From Candidatus Rokuibacteriota bacterium (GTDB taxonomy: Bacteria > Methylomirabilota > Methylomirabilia > Rokubacteriales > CSP1-6), in the NCBI GenBank assembly GCA_003221435.1, contig QHRS01000235.1, forward strand, positions 1 to 7,019: 7,019 bases of DNA, written 5' to 3'. Made by a program: the position numbers and the translations under genes. The notes beneath the pieces were generated by a model, which did not search any database, was not told the origin of the DNA, and saw nothing but the letters and a program-made list of their open reading frames with translations. Below, piece after piece: positions 1-6,035 of this stretch (its first letter is position 1; each line of letters starts with the position of its first letter).

Positions 1-1057
1 GCAGGACCATGGCGCCGGCGAAGCACGAGGCGTTGATCACGCCCATCGCGGTGCCCGCGAGCTCATGCGGGAACAGCTCGATGACCATCACGTACGGCGC
101 GATCATCCCGCCGGCGACGAGGCCCGTCACGGCCGCGGCCACCGCGGCGCCCGTGACCGGGACGCCGGGGACGAAGAGCGCGAAGGCGACGCAGACGAGG
201 ACGTTCGCGCTCTGGCTGGCGAGATAGACCGCCTTGCGCCGGCCGAGCCGGTCGCTCGCGTATCCGGCCAGGGGCCACGACACCATCGTGCCCGCGGTGA
301 TCAGGCTCGTGACGAGCCCCGACTCGGTCGGCGAGAAGCCGAGGCCCCGCATGAAAAAGGCGGGCAGGAACGTCAGCAGGCTGAAGTAGCCGCCATAGGC
401 GAACATCATGGTCAGATTGAGGCGCCACATCGCGGGCGTCGCCAGCACCCGCCCGAGCGCACCGGCACCCGGCGGGGCCGCCGCGCTCGCCGCCGACTCG
501 CGCGGCCGCAGGAGCAGCAGGATGAGCGCCAGCGCGATGAGCACCGGGACGACCGTGGCGCCGTACGCGAGCCGCCAGCCCCAGCGCTCGGCGAGCCACG
601 GCACGAGGAGCAGCGCGAGTGTGCCACCAACGCCGCCCCCGGCCGAGAAGAGGCCCGTGACGCGGCCGCGCTCCTCCCGCGGGAACCACTCGGTGATGAG
701 CCGCATGCCGGGCACCCAGACCGCAGCGGCGCCGAGCCCGACGAGCGCGCGCGACGCGAGGCTGGCCGAATAGGTCTGGCTCGCGGCGAATAGCAGCGCG
801 CCGACGCTGAGCGCGGTCATGAAGACCAGCATCACGCGCCGCGCGCCCCAGCGGTCGGTGAGGACGCCGATCGGGACCTGGGCGAGGGCGTAGGTCCAGA
901 AGTACGCGGTCTGGATCGCGCCGGCCGCGGCGTACGTGATACCCAGGTTGGCCACGAACGTCGGAATCAACGGCGAAAACGCGAGGCGGTGGATGTGCAC
1001 CTGGATGAACGACAGCATACATACGGCGAGAATGACCCAGCGGTAGGGCGGGGGCAT
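1..1057 (-). CDS. MFS transporter, C-terminus beyond window edge
   Basis: This is a polytopic inner-membrane transporter of the major facilitator superfamily; the substrate cannot be told. The reading frame is open from ATG at 1057 to the left edge, giving 352 residues and no stop, so about 40-60 residues are probably missing. The N-terminus (YRWVILAVCMLSF, residues 5-17) is a typical first MFS helix. The loop after helix 2 carries motif A (GVLTDRWGARR, residues 64-74), and the repeat after helix 8 carries its counterpart (GYASDRLGRRK, 265-275). A late ELFPHELAGTAMGV stretch (327-340) is typical of helix 10. A basic, Ala/Pro-rich central loop (about 184-205) separates the two six-helix halves. 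No Shine-Dalgarno sequence precedes the start, but a promoter-like sequence sits almost at the ATG. The gene is divergent from the SDR remnant and the unknown-function gene. Class is confident; substrate is unknown. Confidence 0.9.
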   Translation of the reverse strand, partial: MPPPYRWVILAVCMLSFIQVHIHRLAFSPLIPTFVANLGITYAAAGAIQTAYFWTYALAQVPIGVLTDRWGARRVMLVFMTALSVGALLFAASQTYSASLASRALVGLGAAAVWVPGMRLITEWFPREERGRVTGLFSAGGGVGGTLALLLVPWLAERWGWRLAYGATVVPVLIALALILLLLRPRESAASAAAPPGAGALGRVLATPAMWRLNLTMMFAYGGYFSLLTFLPAFFMRGLGFSPTESGLVTSLITAGTMVSWPLAGYASDRLGRRKAVYLASQSANVLVCVAFALFVPGVPVTGAAVAAAVTGLVAGGMIAPYVMVIELFPHELAGTAMGVINASCFAGAMVL

Positions 1058-1065
1058 GGGGTCGC

Positions 1066-1094
1066 TTTGTAGCACGCCCGATCTCGGGAGGCAA
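1066..1094 (-). promoter_or_regulatory. Candidate promoter of the MFS gene, possibly leaderless
   Basis: Read on the minus strand, TTGCCT (1094-1089) is followed after exactly 17 nt by TACAAA (1071-1066). TG and one base directly precede the hexamer, giving an extended -10. The hexamer ends 8 nt before the ATG at 1057, so transcription would begin at or within a few bases of the start codon. This fits the lack of a Shine-Dalgarno sequence. It is inferred from consensus only. Confidence 0.35.
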
Positions 1095-1137
1095 ACGCGC
1101 GTGCATACTCGCGCCGCTCACGTGGCTTCGAAGCACA

Positions 1138-1443
1138 GTCACTCTGGTGACGGGCGCGGGGAGCGGTATCGGGGAGGGGATCGCGATCGTGTTCCGGTGC
1201 ACGCCGATCGGCGGGACCGCCGAGCCCCGCGAGATCGCCGAGGTCGCCGTGTTCCTCGCCTCCGACGCGTCGGGCACGACCGTCTACGTCGACGGCGGCC
1301 GGCTCGCGCTCGACGGCGTGGTGCCCGTTGGGGAGGCTCCGAACCGCGCGAACGCGGCGCTCTCCTGTCGTACCGCGGCGGGCGCGCGCCCTCCCCGGGT
1401 GATCTGGCCGTGCCGGTTGCGGAGCGCTGCGGACGAATGGTAG
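1138..1443 (+). pseudogene. Internally deleted short-chain dehydrogenase/reductase (SDR) remnant
   Basis: One open frame joins the two ends of a classical SDR without its middle. It begins with the Rossmann NAD(P)-binding motif VTGAGSGIGEGIAIVF (from 1147). By about 1195 it passes straight into the C-terminal SDR segment TPIGGTAEPREIAEVAVFLASDAS, followed by VYVDGGRLALDG. A normal SDR has about 150-190 residues between these blocks, including the catalytic Ser and YxxxK, and all of that is absent. About four residues also appear to be missing between SDAS and GTTVYVDGG. There is no in-frame ATG upstream and no Shine-Dalgarno sequence. The frame closes with TAG at 1441-1443 after a tail unlike SDR proteins. 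It therefore cannot be an active oxidoreductase and is best read as a decayed gene. The alternative, a translated short nucleotide-binding peptide, is unlikely. Confidence 0.7.
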
Positions 1444-1446
1444 TGT
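1417..1446 (+). promoter_or_regulatory. Candidate promoter for the 1472-2515 gene
   Basis: TTGCGG (1417-1422) is separated by 18 nt from TAGTGT (1441-1446). TGG directly precedes the second hexamer, forming an extended -10. Transcription would start near 1453, giving a short leader that contains the Shine-Dalgarno sequence at 1459-1466. The -10 overlaps the stop codon of the SDR remnant. This is a consensus match only. Confidence 0.4.
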
Positions 1447-1458
1447 GTGTGGCGATAC

Positions 1459-1466
1459 GGAGGAGG
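1459..1466 (+). promoter_or_regulatory. Ribosome binding site fixing the start at 1472
   Basis: GGAGGAGG lies 5 nt before the ATG at 1472. This favours that ATG over the in-frame GTG at 1445, which would place the site inside the coding region. Confidence 0.7.
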
Positions 1467-1471
1467 CCGGG

Positions 1472-2515
1472 ATGCCCGCAGCGCTCACGTCTCGACGGTA
1501 TGCCGTCAGCGATCTCGCCGACGCGATCGAATTGTGCTTCGACAAGGGCTGGACCGACGGCCTGCCCGTGATTCCGCCCACGGAGGCGCGGGTCCGCGCG
1601 ATGCTGGAGGCCGCCGGTCTCGCGCCGGATCATCAGATCGCGTTCATCATCAACCGCAACGTCGCGGTCACGGCCGAGAAAGCGGCGATCAACGCCGTCA
1701 TGGCCGGATGCCGGCCTGAGTACTTTCCGGTGGTCGTCGGCGCGGTCGAGGGGATCGGAGACCCGAAGTGGGCCTACCACGGGCCGGGGACGTCCACGGC
1801 GGGGGCCGCGGTGCTGATGATCGTGAACGGGCCGATCGCGCGCGAGCTCGAGATCAACTCCGGCGACAACCTGTTCGGCCCCGGCTGGCGCGCCAACGCG
1901 ACGATCGGACGCGCCGTCCGCCTGATCATGCGAAACGTCTGCGGCTCGCGGCCCGGCGCGCTCGACCGCGGCACGCTCGGCCACCCGGGGAAGCTGTCGT
2001 ACGTGATCGCCGAGAACGAGCAGGACAGTCCCTGGACGCCGCTCCACGTCGAGCGCGGGTTCACGGCCAGCCAGAGCACGGTGACGGTGCTGGCGGCCGA
2101 GGCCCCGCATCAGTTCTATAACCAGCTCTCGAACTCCGCGGAGGGAGTGCTCACGACGCTCGCCGACGACATGCGCATTTCCGGCAACGTCATGGGCCAG
2201 CCGCAGTACGCGATCGTGCTCGCGGGCGAGCACATGCGCACGATCGCCGGCGACGGCCGGCAGAAGACGGACATCCGCAAGTTCGTCTTCGAGCGGACCC
2301 ACAATTCGCACGCGCACCTCAAGCGCACGCAGCGCATGACCGGCGCGATCCAGCCCGGCGACGACACCCGCATGCGCGCGCTGGTCGAATCACCCGACGA
2401 CATCCTGGTCGTCGCCGCCGGCGGCCGCGCCGGCGCGTTCTCCGCGTACATCCCCGGATGGGCGAGCAAACGTTCCTCGCAGAGCGTGACCAAAGAGATC
2501 AGGAGGCCCCGATAA
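1472..2515 (+). CDS. Conserved protein of unknown function, partner of the UGSC selenoprotein
   Basis: This 347-residue protein has no function I can assign. It has no signal peptide and no clear membrane helix, so it is probably cytoplasmic. It starts with a DLADAIELCFDKGWTDGLPV segment (14-33) that leads into IPPTE. A central NVCGSRPGALDRGTLGHPGK block (155-174) is followed by AENE (180-183). The C-terminus has a strand and glycine turn (ILVVAAGGRAGAFSAYIPGW, 311-330) and ends SQSVTKEI. The WTDGLPV...PPTE start and this tail are patterns I remember from uncharacterised conserved bacterial proteins. Cysteines are at 22, 80 and 157, with no CxxC pair. The strong Shine-Dalgarno sequence decides the ATG. 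The UGSC selenoprotein begins 110 nt downstream on the same strand, so the two probably act together, perhaps as subunits or as enzyme and redox partner. That is inference from context. Confidence 0.85.
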   Translation: MPAALTSRRYAVSDLADAIELCFDKGWTDGLPVIPPTEARVRAMLEAAGLAPDHQIAFIINRNVAVTAEKAAINAVMAGCRPEYFPVVVGAVEGIGDPKWAYHGPGTSTAGAAVLMIVNGPIARELEINSGDNLFGPGWRANATIGRAVRLIMRNVCGSRPGALDRGTLGHPGKLSYVIAENEQDSPWTPLHVERGFTASQSTVTVLAAEAPHQFYNQLSNSAEGVLTTLADDMRISGNVMGQPQYAIVLAGEHMRTIAGDGRQKTDIRKFVFERTHNSHAHLKRTQRMTGAIQPGDDTRMRALVESPDDILVVAAGGRAGAFSAYIPGWASKRSSQSVTKEIRRPR

Positions 2516-2521
2516 GCTTCC

Positions 2522-2550
2522 TCGGAGGGGGGCTCCCGCCCCTCTTCCGA
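2522..2550 (+). terminator. Hairpin after the unknown-function gene (terminator or attenuator)
   Basis: Positions 2522-2532 pair with 2540-2550 in an 11-bp RNA stem, with two G-U wobbles, closing a 7-nt loop (CTCCCGC). It begins 6 nt after the TAA of the upstream gene. No T-run follows, so it may be a weak or factor-assisted terminator, an mRNA 3'-end stabiliser, or an attenuator setting selenoprotein expression relative to the first gene. The wobbles make it stronger in plus-strand RNA. Confidence 0.5.
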
Positions 2551-2566
2551 ACCTCCCCCCGGGATG

Positions 2567-2585
2567 GCGCCGGCAAAGCCGGCGC
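2567..2585. repeat. Perfect inverted repeat, 8-bp arms with AAA loop
   Basis: GCGCCGGC (2567-2574) and its exact reverse complement (2578-2585) flank AAA. It lies between the first hairpin and the ribosome binding site of the selenoprotein gene. It could be the second half of a tandem terminator, an attenuator, or a dispersed palindromic element of this genome. Only one copy is seen here, so its repeat status is not shown. Confidence 0.45.
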
Positions 2586-2610
2586 TCGAACAGTGCATCG
2601 ACATTCGTGA

Positions 2611-2617
2611 GAGGAGG
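2611..2617 (+). promoter_or_regulatory. Ribosome binding site of the selenoprotein gene
   Basis: GAGGAGG lies 8 nt upstream of the GTG at 2626 and supports that codon as the start. No ATG near it is in the right frame. Confidence 0.7.
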
Positions 2618-2625
2618 GTAGCCCA

Positions 2626-3165
2626 GTGAGTACACCGGAAATCCTGGATCCCACGGTTGAGGCCCCGACCCTGACGGCGATCGCGTACGCGCCCCGGCCG
2701 GAGTCGCTGGCGGGCAAGCGGATCGGCTTGATCGAGAACACCAAGTTCAACTCCGATCGCCTGCTCCTCAAGATCGGCGACGTCCTGAAGGCCGAGTACG
2801 GCGCCGCCGAGACGCGGATCTTCCGGAAGCACAACTCGAGCGTGCCCGCGCACCAGGAGATCATCGACGAGCTGCGGCAGACCTGCGACGTGATGGTCGC
2901 GGGCATCGGCGACTGAGGCTCCTGCTCGTCGGGCAGTGTGCTCGACGGAATCCTGCTGGAGAAGACGGGCGTGCCGTCGGCCTCGATCGTCACCGACGTC
3001 TTCGAGGTGACCGGCCGCGCAATGGCGGAGCAGTGGGGCCTGCCGTACTACAAGTTCCTCGTGATGCCGCACCCGGTCGCCAACCTGACGGAGGCCGCGC
3101 TCGACCAGCGCGCGCGCGAGATCGCGCCACAGGTCGCGAAGCTCCTCCTCCAGGGCCAGGAGTAG
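2626..3165 (+). CDS. UGSC family selenoprotein (in-frame TGA read as selenocysteine)
   Basis: One 179-residue protein spans an in-frame TGA at 2914-2916. Read through, the local sequence is VAGIGD-U-GSCSSGSV, with selenocysteine 97 and cysteine 100 forming the UGSC (UxxC) motif that names this family. Before it are GLIENTKFNSDRLL (34-47) and a predicted strand CDVMVAGIGD (87-96). After it are a helical segment, PSASIVTDVF (117-126), and a MPHPVANLT motif (147-155) that continues as family-like sequence to the TAG at 3163-3165. Coding character and protein quality do not change across the TGA, which argues against a real stop. A U-x-x-C pair after a beta strand suggests a thiol/selenol redox centre; substrate and reaction are unknown. 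Homologues with cysteine at this position are expected from general selenoprotein biology. Start is GTG with a strong Shine-Dalgarno sequence. The gene follows the 1472-2515 gene. Translation requires SelA, SelB, SelC and SelD encoded elsewhere. Confidence 0.9.
2926..2948 (+). promoter_or_regulatory. Bacterial SECIS-like hairpin for selenocysteine insertion
   Basis: Positions 2926-2935 pair with 2939-2948 in a continuous 10-bp stem, with two G-U wobbles, capped by the 3-nt loop GTG (2936-2938). The loop begins 20 nt after the UGA. Bacterial SECIS elements bound by SelB lie inside the coding sequence just downstream of UGA and carry G and U in a small apical loop. Both features fit. The stem was found by eye, without energy calculation. 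Confidence 0.65.
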
Positions 3166-3168
3166 GCG

Positions 3169-3197
3169 TCGGAGGGGGCCGTCGAGGCCCCCTCCGA
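3169..3197. terminator. Bidirectional terminator hairpin between convergent genes
   Basis: A perfect 12-bp inverted repeat (3169-3180 and 3186-3197) closes a 5-nt loop (GTCGA). It fills nearly the whole gap between the selenoprotein stop (3165) and the pafA stop (3201-3199). Being perfectly paired, it works equally on both strands. It has no proper T-run on either side, as is common in high-GC genomes. The left arm shares TCGGAGGGGG with the hairpin at 2522. Confidence 0.75.
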
Positions 3198-3198
3198 G

Positions 3199-4503
3199 TC
3201 AAAACGACCGGATCAGGCGCTCGACCCGCTCGTCGTGGGACTGGAACGGGTCCTTGCAGAGGATGGTCTCGCGCTCCGGGTCGTTCAGCTTCAGGTAGAC
3301 CCAGTGGAGCCGCGCGCGCGTGGTCTGGGGCGGCACGTGCTTGGCGCGCTCGATCGACTCGTCGTCGGTGATGCGCTCGACGCCGCCGCGCTGCACCAGG
3401 CGGTAGTAGATGCCGCGGTCGGGGCGGATGTCGTGGTACTGGAGGTCGAGCAGCGAGACCTTCGGGTCCCGCCAGGAGAGCCGGCTGCGCGCCATGTAGG
3501 CCTCGATCCACTTCCGCTTGATGACCCAGTCGAGCTCGCGGTCGAGCTGCATCGGGTCGCTCTCGAGCTTCTCGAGCACCTCGGTCCACCGGGCGAGCAC
3601 GTCCTTCGTGATCGGGTCGGCGCCGACGGCGTCGGCGTGGCGGATCGCGTGCTCGAGGTAGTCCATCTGCATCTGGAGCGGCGTGATCGTCCGCCCGTCC
3701 TTCAGCTTGACGATCTCCCGGAGCGTGGGGTCGTGGCTGATGTCGCGGATCGCCTGGACCGGTGACTGGAGCGAGTAGTCCTTGTCGAAGTAGCCCGCCT
3801 CGATCATGTCGAGCACGACCGCGGTCGTGCCGACCTTCAGGTACGTCGCGACCTCGGACATGTTCGAGTCGCCGACGATGACGTGGAGCCGGCGGTAGCG
3901 CTCCGCGTCCGCGTGCGGCTCGTCGCGCGTGTTGATGATCGAACGTGACGACGTGGTGGCGCCGGAAATCTCCTGGCAGATGTGCTGGGCGCGCTGGCTC
4001 AGGCAGTAGTGGAAGCCGCGCGGCGTCTGGAGGACCTTGCCCGCGCCCGCGATGATCTGGCGCGTCACGAAGAACGGGATCAGCGCCTCGGCCAGCCGCT
4101 GGAACGACACGTCGCGCGAGACGAGGTAGTTCTCGTGGCAGCCGTACGAGTTGCCCGCGGAGTCCGTGTTGTTTTTGAAGAGCAGGATGTTGCCGGAGAT
4201 GCCGTCCTCGCGGAGCCGCTTCTCGGCCTGGTGCAGCAGATCCTCGACGATCCGCTCCCCGGCCTTGTCGTGGATGACCAGCTCGGTGATGTCGTCGCAC
4301 TCCGGCGTCGCGTATTCGGGATGGAAGCCGGTGTCGAGGTAGAGGCGCGCGCCGTTCTCGAGGAACACGTTGGCGTTGCGGGCGCCCGGAATGACCTTCT
4401 CGAAGAGATAGCGCGCGACGTTGTCGGGGGAAAGGCGCCGCTGGCCATTCAGCGTGCAGGTCAGACCGTACTCGTTCTCGAGACCGAAGATGCGACGCTT
4501 CAT
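3199..4503 (-). CDS. pafA: Pup--protein ligase PafA
   Basis: PafA uses ATP to phosphorylate the C-terminal glutamate of Pup and joins it by an isopeptide bond to lysines of proteins destined for the bacterial proteasome. The fold is of the glutamine-synthetase/carboxylate-amine ligase type. The 434-residue protein begins MKRRIFGLENEYG, with the ATP/Mg-binding glutamate at residue 9. RLYLDTGFHPEYAT (53-66) places the catalytic aspartate at 57. FKNNTDSAGNSYGCHEN spans 109-125, and RDEPHADAERYRRLHVIVGDSN lies mid-protein. The C-terminus (LKLNDPERETILCKDPF) matches PafA rather than Dop. Compared from memory with the mycobacterial enzyme (about 450 residues), a C-terminal insertion of about 16-17 residues before the WVYLKLND strand is missing. 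It is the last gene of the cluster, 24 nt after prcA, with only a weak Shine-Dalgarno (GAGAGCGGG). Confidence 0.96.
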   Translation of the reverse strand: MKRRIFGLENEYGLTCTLNGQRRLSPDNVARYLFEKVIPGARNANVFLENGARLYLDTGFHPEYATPECDDITELVIHDKAGERIVEDLLHQAEKRLREDGISGNILLFKNNTDSAGNSYGCHENYLVSRDVSFQRLAEALIPFFVTRQIIAGAGKVLQTPRGFHYCLSQRAQHICQEISGATTSSRSIINTRDEPHADAERYRRLHVIVGDSNMSEVATYLKVGTTAVVLDMIEAGYFDKDYSLQSPVQAIRDISHDPTLREIVKLKDGRTITPLQMQMDYLEHAIRHADAVGADPITKDVLARWTEVLEKLESDPMQLDRELDWVIKRKWIEAYMARSRLSWRDPKVSLLDLQYHDIRPDRGIYYRLVQRGGVERITDDESIERAKHVPPQTTRARLHWVYLKLNDPERETILCKDPFQSHDERVERLIRSF

Positions 4504-4527
4504 GACCCGCTCTCAGACTAGCACGAA

Positions 4528-5220
4528 TCACCCACCCGAGCCCAGGAGTTGGGCGAGCGCCTCGGGCGGGATGCGGCGGAACTTGCGGCGCTCCTTCGTC
4601 CGGTCGAGCACGGCGACCTCGAGGTCCTTCTCGGTCAGCGTCTTGTTCTGCGTCACGTTGAGGGCGCGAACGCCGAGCTGCACGGCCGCTTCGATGGTGA
4701 GCCCCTCATGGTAGTTGTCCTTCAGGAACCGGCGGATCTCGTCGGCCTGGCCGCCAATCGCCGCGTAGTTCTTCTCGTCCTCGATCGTGCCGTCGTAGAG
4801 GATGTGGTAGATCTCGTTGTTCGAGCCGTTGACGTCCGCGACCTCGGCCACGAGCACCTCGACCTCGAACGGCTTGATGTCCTGCGTGAAGATGTTGCCG
4901 AGCGCCTGCGAGTACGCGTTCGCGAGGGCCTTCGCCGTCACGTCGCCGCGGCTGTAGGAGTAGCCCTTGACGTCCGCGTGGCGGACGCCCGCGATGCGGA
5001 GGTTCTCGAACTCGTTGTACTTGCCGACGCCCGCGAACGCGATGCGGTCGTAGATCTCCGAGATCTTGTGCAGCAGGGTCGAGGGGTTCTCGGCGACGAG
5101 CAGGATCCCGTCGCGATACTCGAGCGTCACGATGGAACGGCCGCGCGAGATGCCCTTCCGCGCGTACTCGGCCTTGTCCTTCATCATCTGCTCGGGACTG
5201 ACGTAGTACGGGAGCGGCAT
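4528..5220 (-). CDS. prcA: 20S proteasome alpha subunit PrcA
   Basis: The alpha subunit forms the outer heptameric rings of the bacterial 20S proteasome, gates substrate entry and docks the ring ATPase. The 230-residue protein starts MPLPYYVSPEQMMKDKAEYA, closely matching actinobacterial PrcA N-termini (PYFISPEQ), which include the gating segment. ARKGISRGRSIV (20-31) and the following VAENPSTLLHKISEIYDRIAF are the classical alpha-type signature. GYSYSRGDVTAKALANAYSQ and a late LEVAVLDRTKERRKFRRI complete the family pattern. No propeptide or catalytic threonine is expected or seen. The ATG at 5220 is chosen because homology begins there; the same frame is open further upstream, but that sequence is low-complexity shadow coding across prcB. 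The start lies 5 nt after the prcB stop, so translational coupling is likely. The C-terminus ends GSGG. Confidence 0.96.
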   Translation of the reverse strand: MPLPYYVSPEQMMKDKAEYARKGISRGRSIVTLEYRDGILLVAENPSTLLHKISEIYDRIAFAGVGKYNEFENLRIAGVRHADVKGYSYSRGDVTAKALANAYSQALGNIFTQDIKPFEVEVLVAEVADVNGSNNEIYHILYDGTIEDEKNYAAIGGQADEIRRFLKDNYHEGLTIEAAVQLGVRALNVTQNKTLTEKDLEVAVLDRTKERRKFRRIPPEALAQLLGSGG

Positions 5221-5225
5221 CGCGG

Positions 5226-6035
5226 TCACCCGTTCGCCTTCTCGGCCTTCGCCCGCTCGTTCAGCAGGGTCTCGACGACCCGCCGGATCTCGTCCTCCGG
5301 GACGTCGCCGAAGCCGCTCCGCGTGATCGTCTTGATCGTCGGGAAGATGCCGCGGACCAGGTCCGGGCCGCCGGTGCCGACGTCCTCGTCCGCTGCGTCG
5401 AGCAGCGCCTCGATCGTCACGCGGAGGGCGTCGTCCCGCCCCAGGTCGCGCCGCCAGCGCTTCTTGAGCGAGTCGCGGGCGTCCTTGCCGCCGGAGCCCT
5501 GGGCCCAGTAATCGGTGTCCTCGTACTTGCCGCCGGTGACGTCGTACTTGAAGATCCGCCCGACGCCCATCCGCTCGTCGAACCCGGCGAAGATCGGGAC
5601 GACGACGAGCCCCTGCATCGCGGCTGGCAGGTTCATGCGGATCATCTGGGAGAGCTTGTTCGCCTTGCCTTCGAGCGACAGGTTGTCGCCCTCGACCTTC
5701 TCGTAGTGCTCGAGCTCGGTCTGGAACAACCGGGCCATCTCCATCGCCGGCCCCGCGACTCCGGCGATCCCCACGCCGGAGAGGTCGTCGGACTTGGAGA
5801 TCTTCTCGATGCGTCGGCTCGCCACCTGGAAGCCTTCGGTGGCCTGCCGGTCGCCGGCCATCACCACGCCGTCCCGGTACCGGAGGGCGAGCACGGTGGT
5901 GCCGTGCGGCATCCGGAGCGGCTCGGCGCCGGGCTCGGCCTCGAGGCGCTGGAGCATGTGGGGCGAGTGACACCGGAGCAGATCGATGAAGCTCGGGTTT
6001 CCGGACTCGCCGAACAGCCGGAGCGGGTCGTCCAT
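5226..6035 (-). CDS. prcB: 20S proteasome beta subunit PrcB (catalytic)
   Basis: The beta subunit forms the inner heptameric rings and carries the proteolytic sites. The 269-residue precursor has a 45-residue propeptide ending RMPHG. Autocleavage before Thr46 in G-TTVLALRYRDG exposes the N-terminal threonine nucleophile. In mature numbering, Asp17 (residue 62, MAGDRQ) and Lys33 (residue 78, RRIEK) are both present, so the active site is complete. VGIAGVAGPAMEMARLFQTE and GSGGKDARDSLKKRW are typical of PrcB. The ATG at 6035 (MDDPLRLFGES) is chosen over a longer frame starting at 6236, because that extension is arginine/alanine-rich shadow sequence inside dop. The start overlaps the dop stop by one base (TAATG), indicating translational coupling. 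There is no room for pup ahead of it. Confidence 0.95.
   Translation of the reverse strand: MDDPLRLFGESGNPSFIDLLRCHSPHMLQRLEAEPGAEPLRMPHGTTVLALRYRDGVVMAGDRQATEGFQVASRRIEKISKSDDLSGVGIAGVAGPAMEMARLFQTELEHYEKVEGDNLSLEGKANKLSQMIRMNLPAAMQGLVVVPIFAGFDERMGVGRIFKYDVTGGKYEDTDYWAQGSGGKDARDSLKKRWRRDLGRDDALRVTIEALLDAADEDVGTGGPDLVRGIFPTIKTITRSGFGDVPEDEIRRVVETLLNERAKAEKANG

Noticed and set aside
63..1277. 404-residue minus-strand open frame across the transporter region
   Set aside because: It has shadow composition; the true frame from ATG 1057 gives clear MFS helices and motif A.
1139..2317. 392-residue minus-strand open frame opposite the unknown-function gene
   Set aside because: It has no recognisable motifs and an arginine-rich tail; the plus-strand gene has a ribosome binding site and family-like sequence.
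2914..2916. TGA as a true stop or nonsense mutation splitting a pseudogene
   Set aside because: The frame resumes at once with family-like sequence to a proper TAG, the TGA falls at the redox position of U-GSC, and a SECIS-like hairpin follows.
2938..3165. Separate 75-residue gene starting with GTG
   Set aside because: It has no ribosome binding site and is the in-frame C-terminal half of the selenoprotein.
2990..4531. 513-residue minus-strand open frame
   Set aside because: It is arginine/proline-rich low-complexity sequence overlapping pafA in another frame, typical of antisense or shifted GC-rich shadows.
4528..4542. PrcA ending in GSGG as a ubiquitin-like conjugation tail
   Set aside because: Pup-type tails end in GGE or GGQ, and PrcA is a structural proteasome subunit; a glycine-rich tail is more simply flexible sequence.
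4549..5511. 320-residue plus-strand open frame across prcA/prcB
   Set aside because: It is Leu/Val/Arg-rich antisense of the proteasome genes without any domain.
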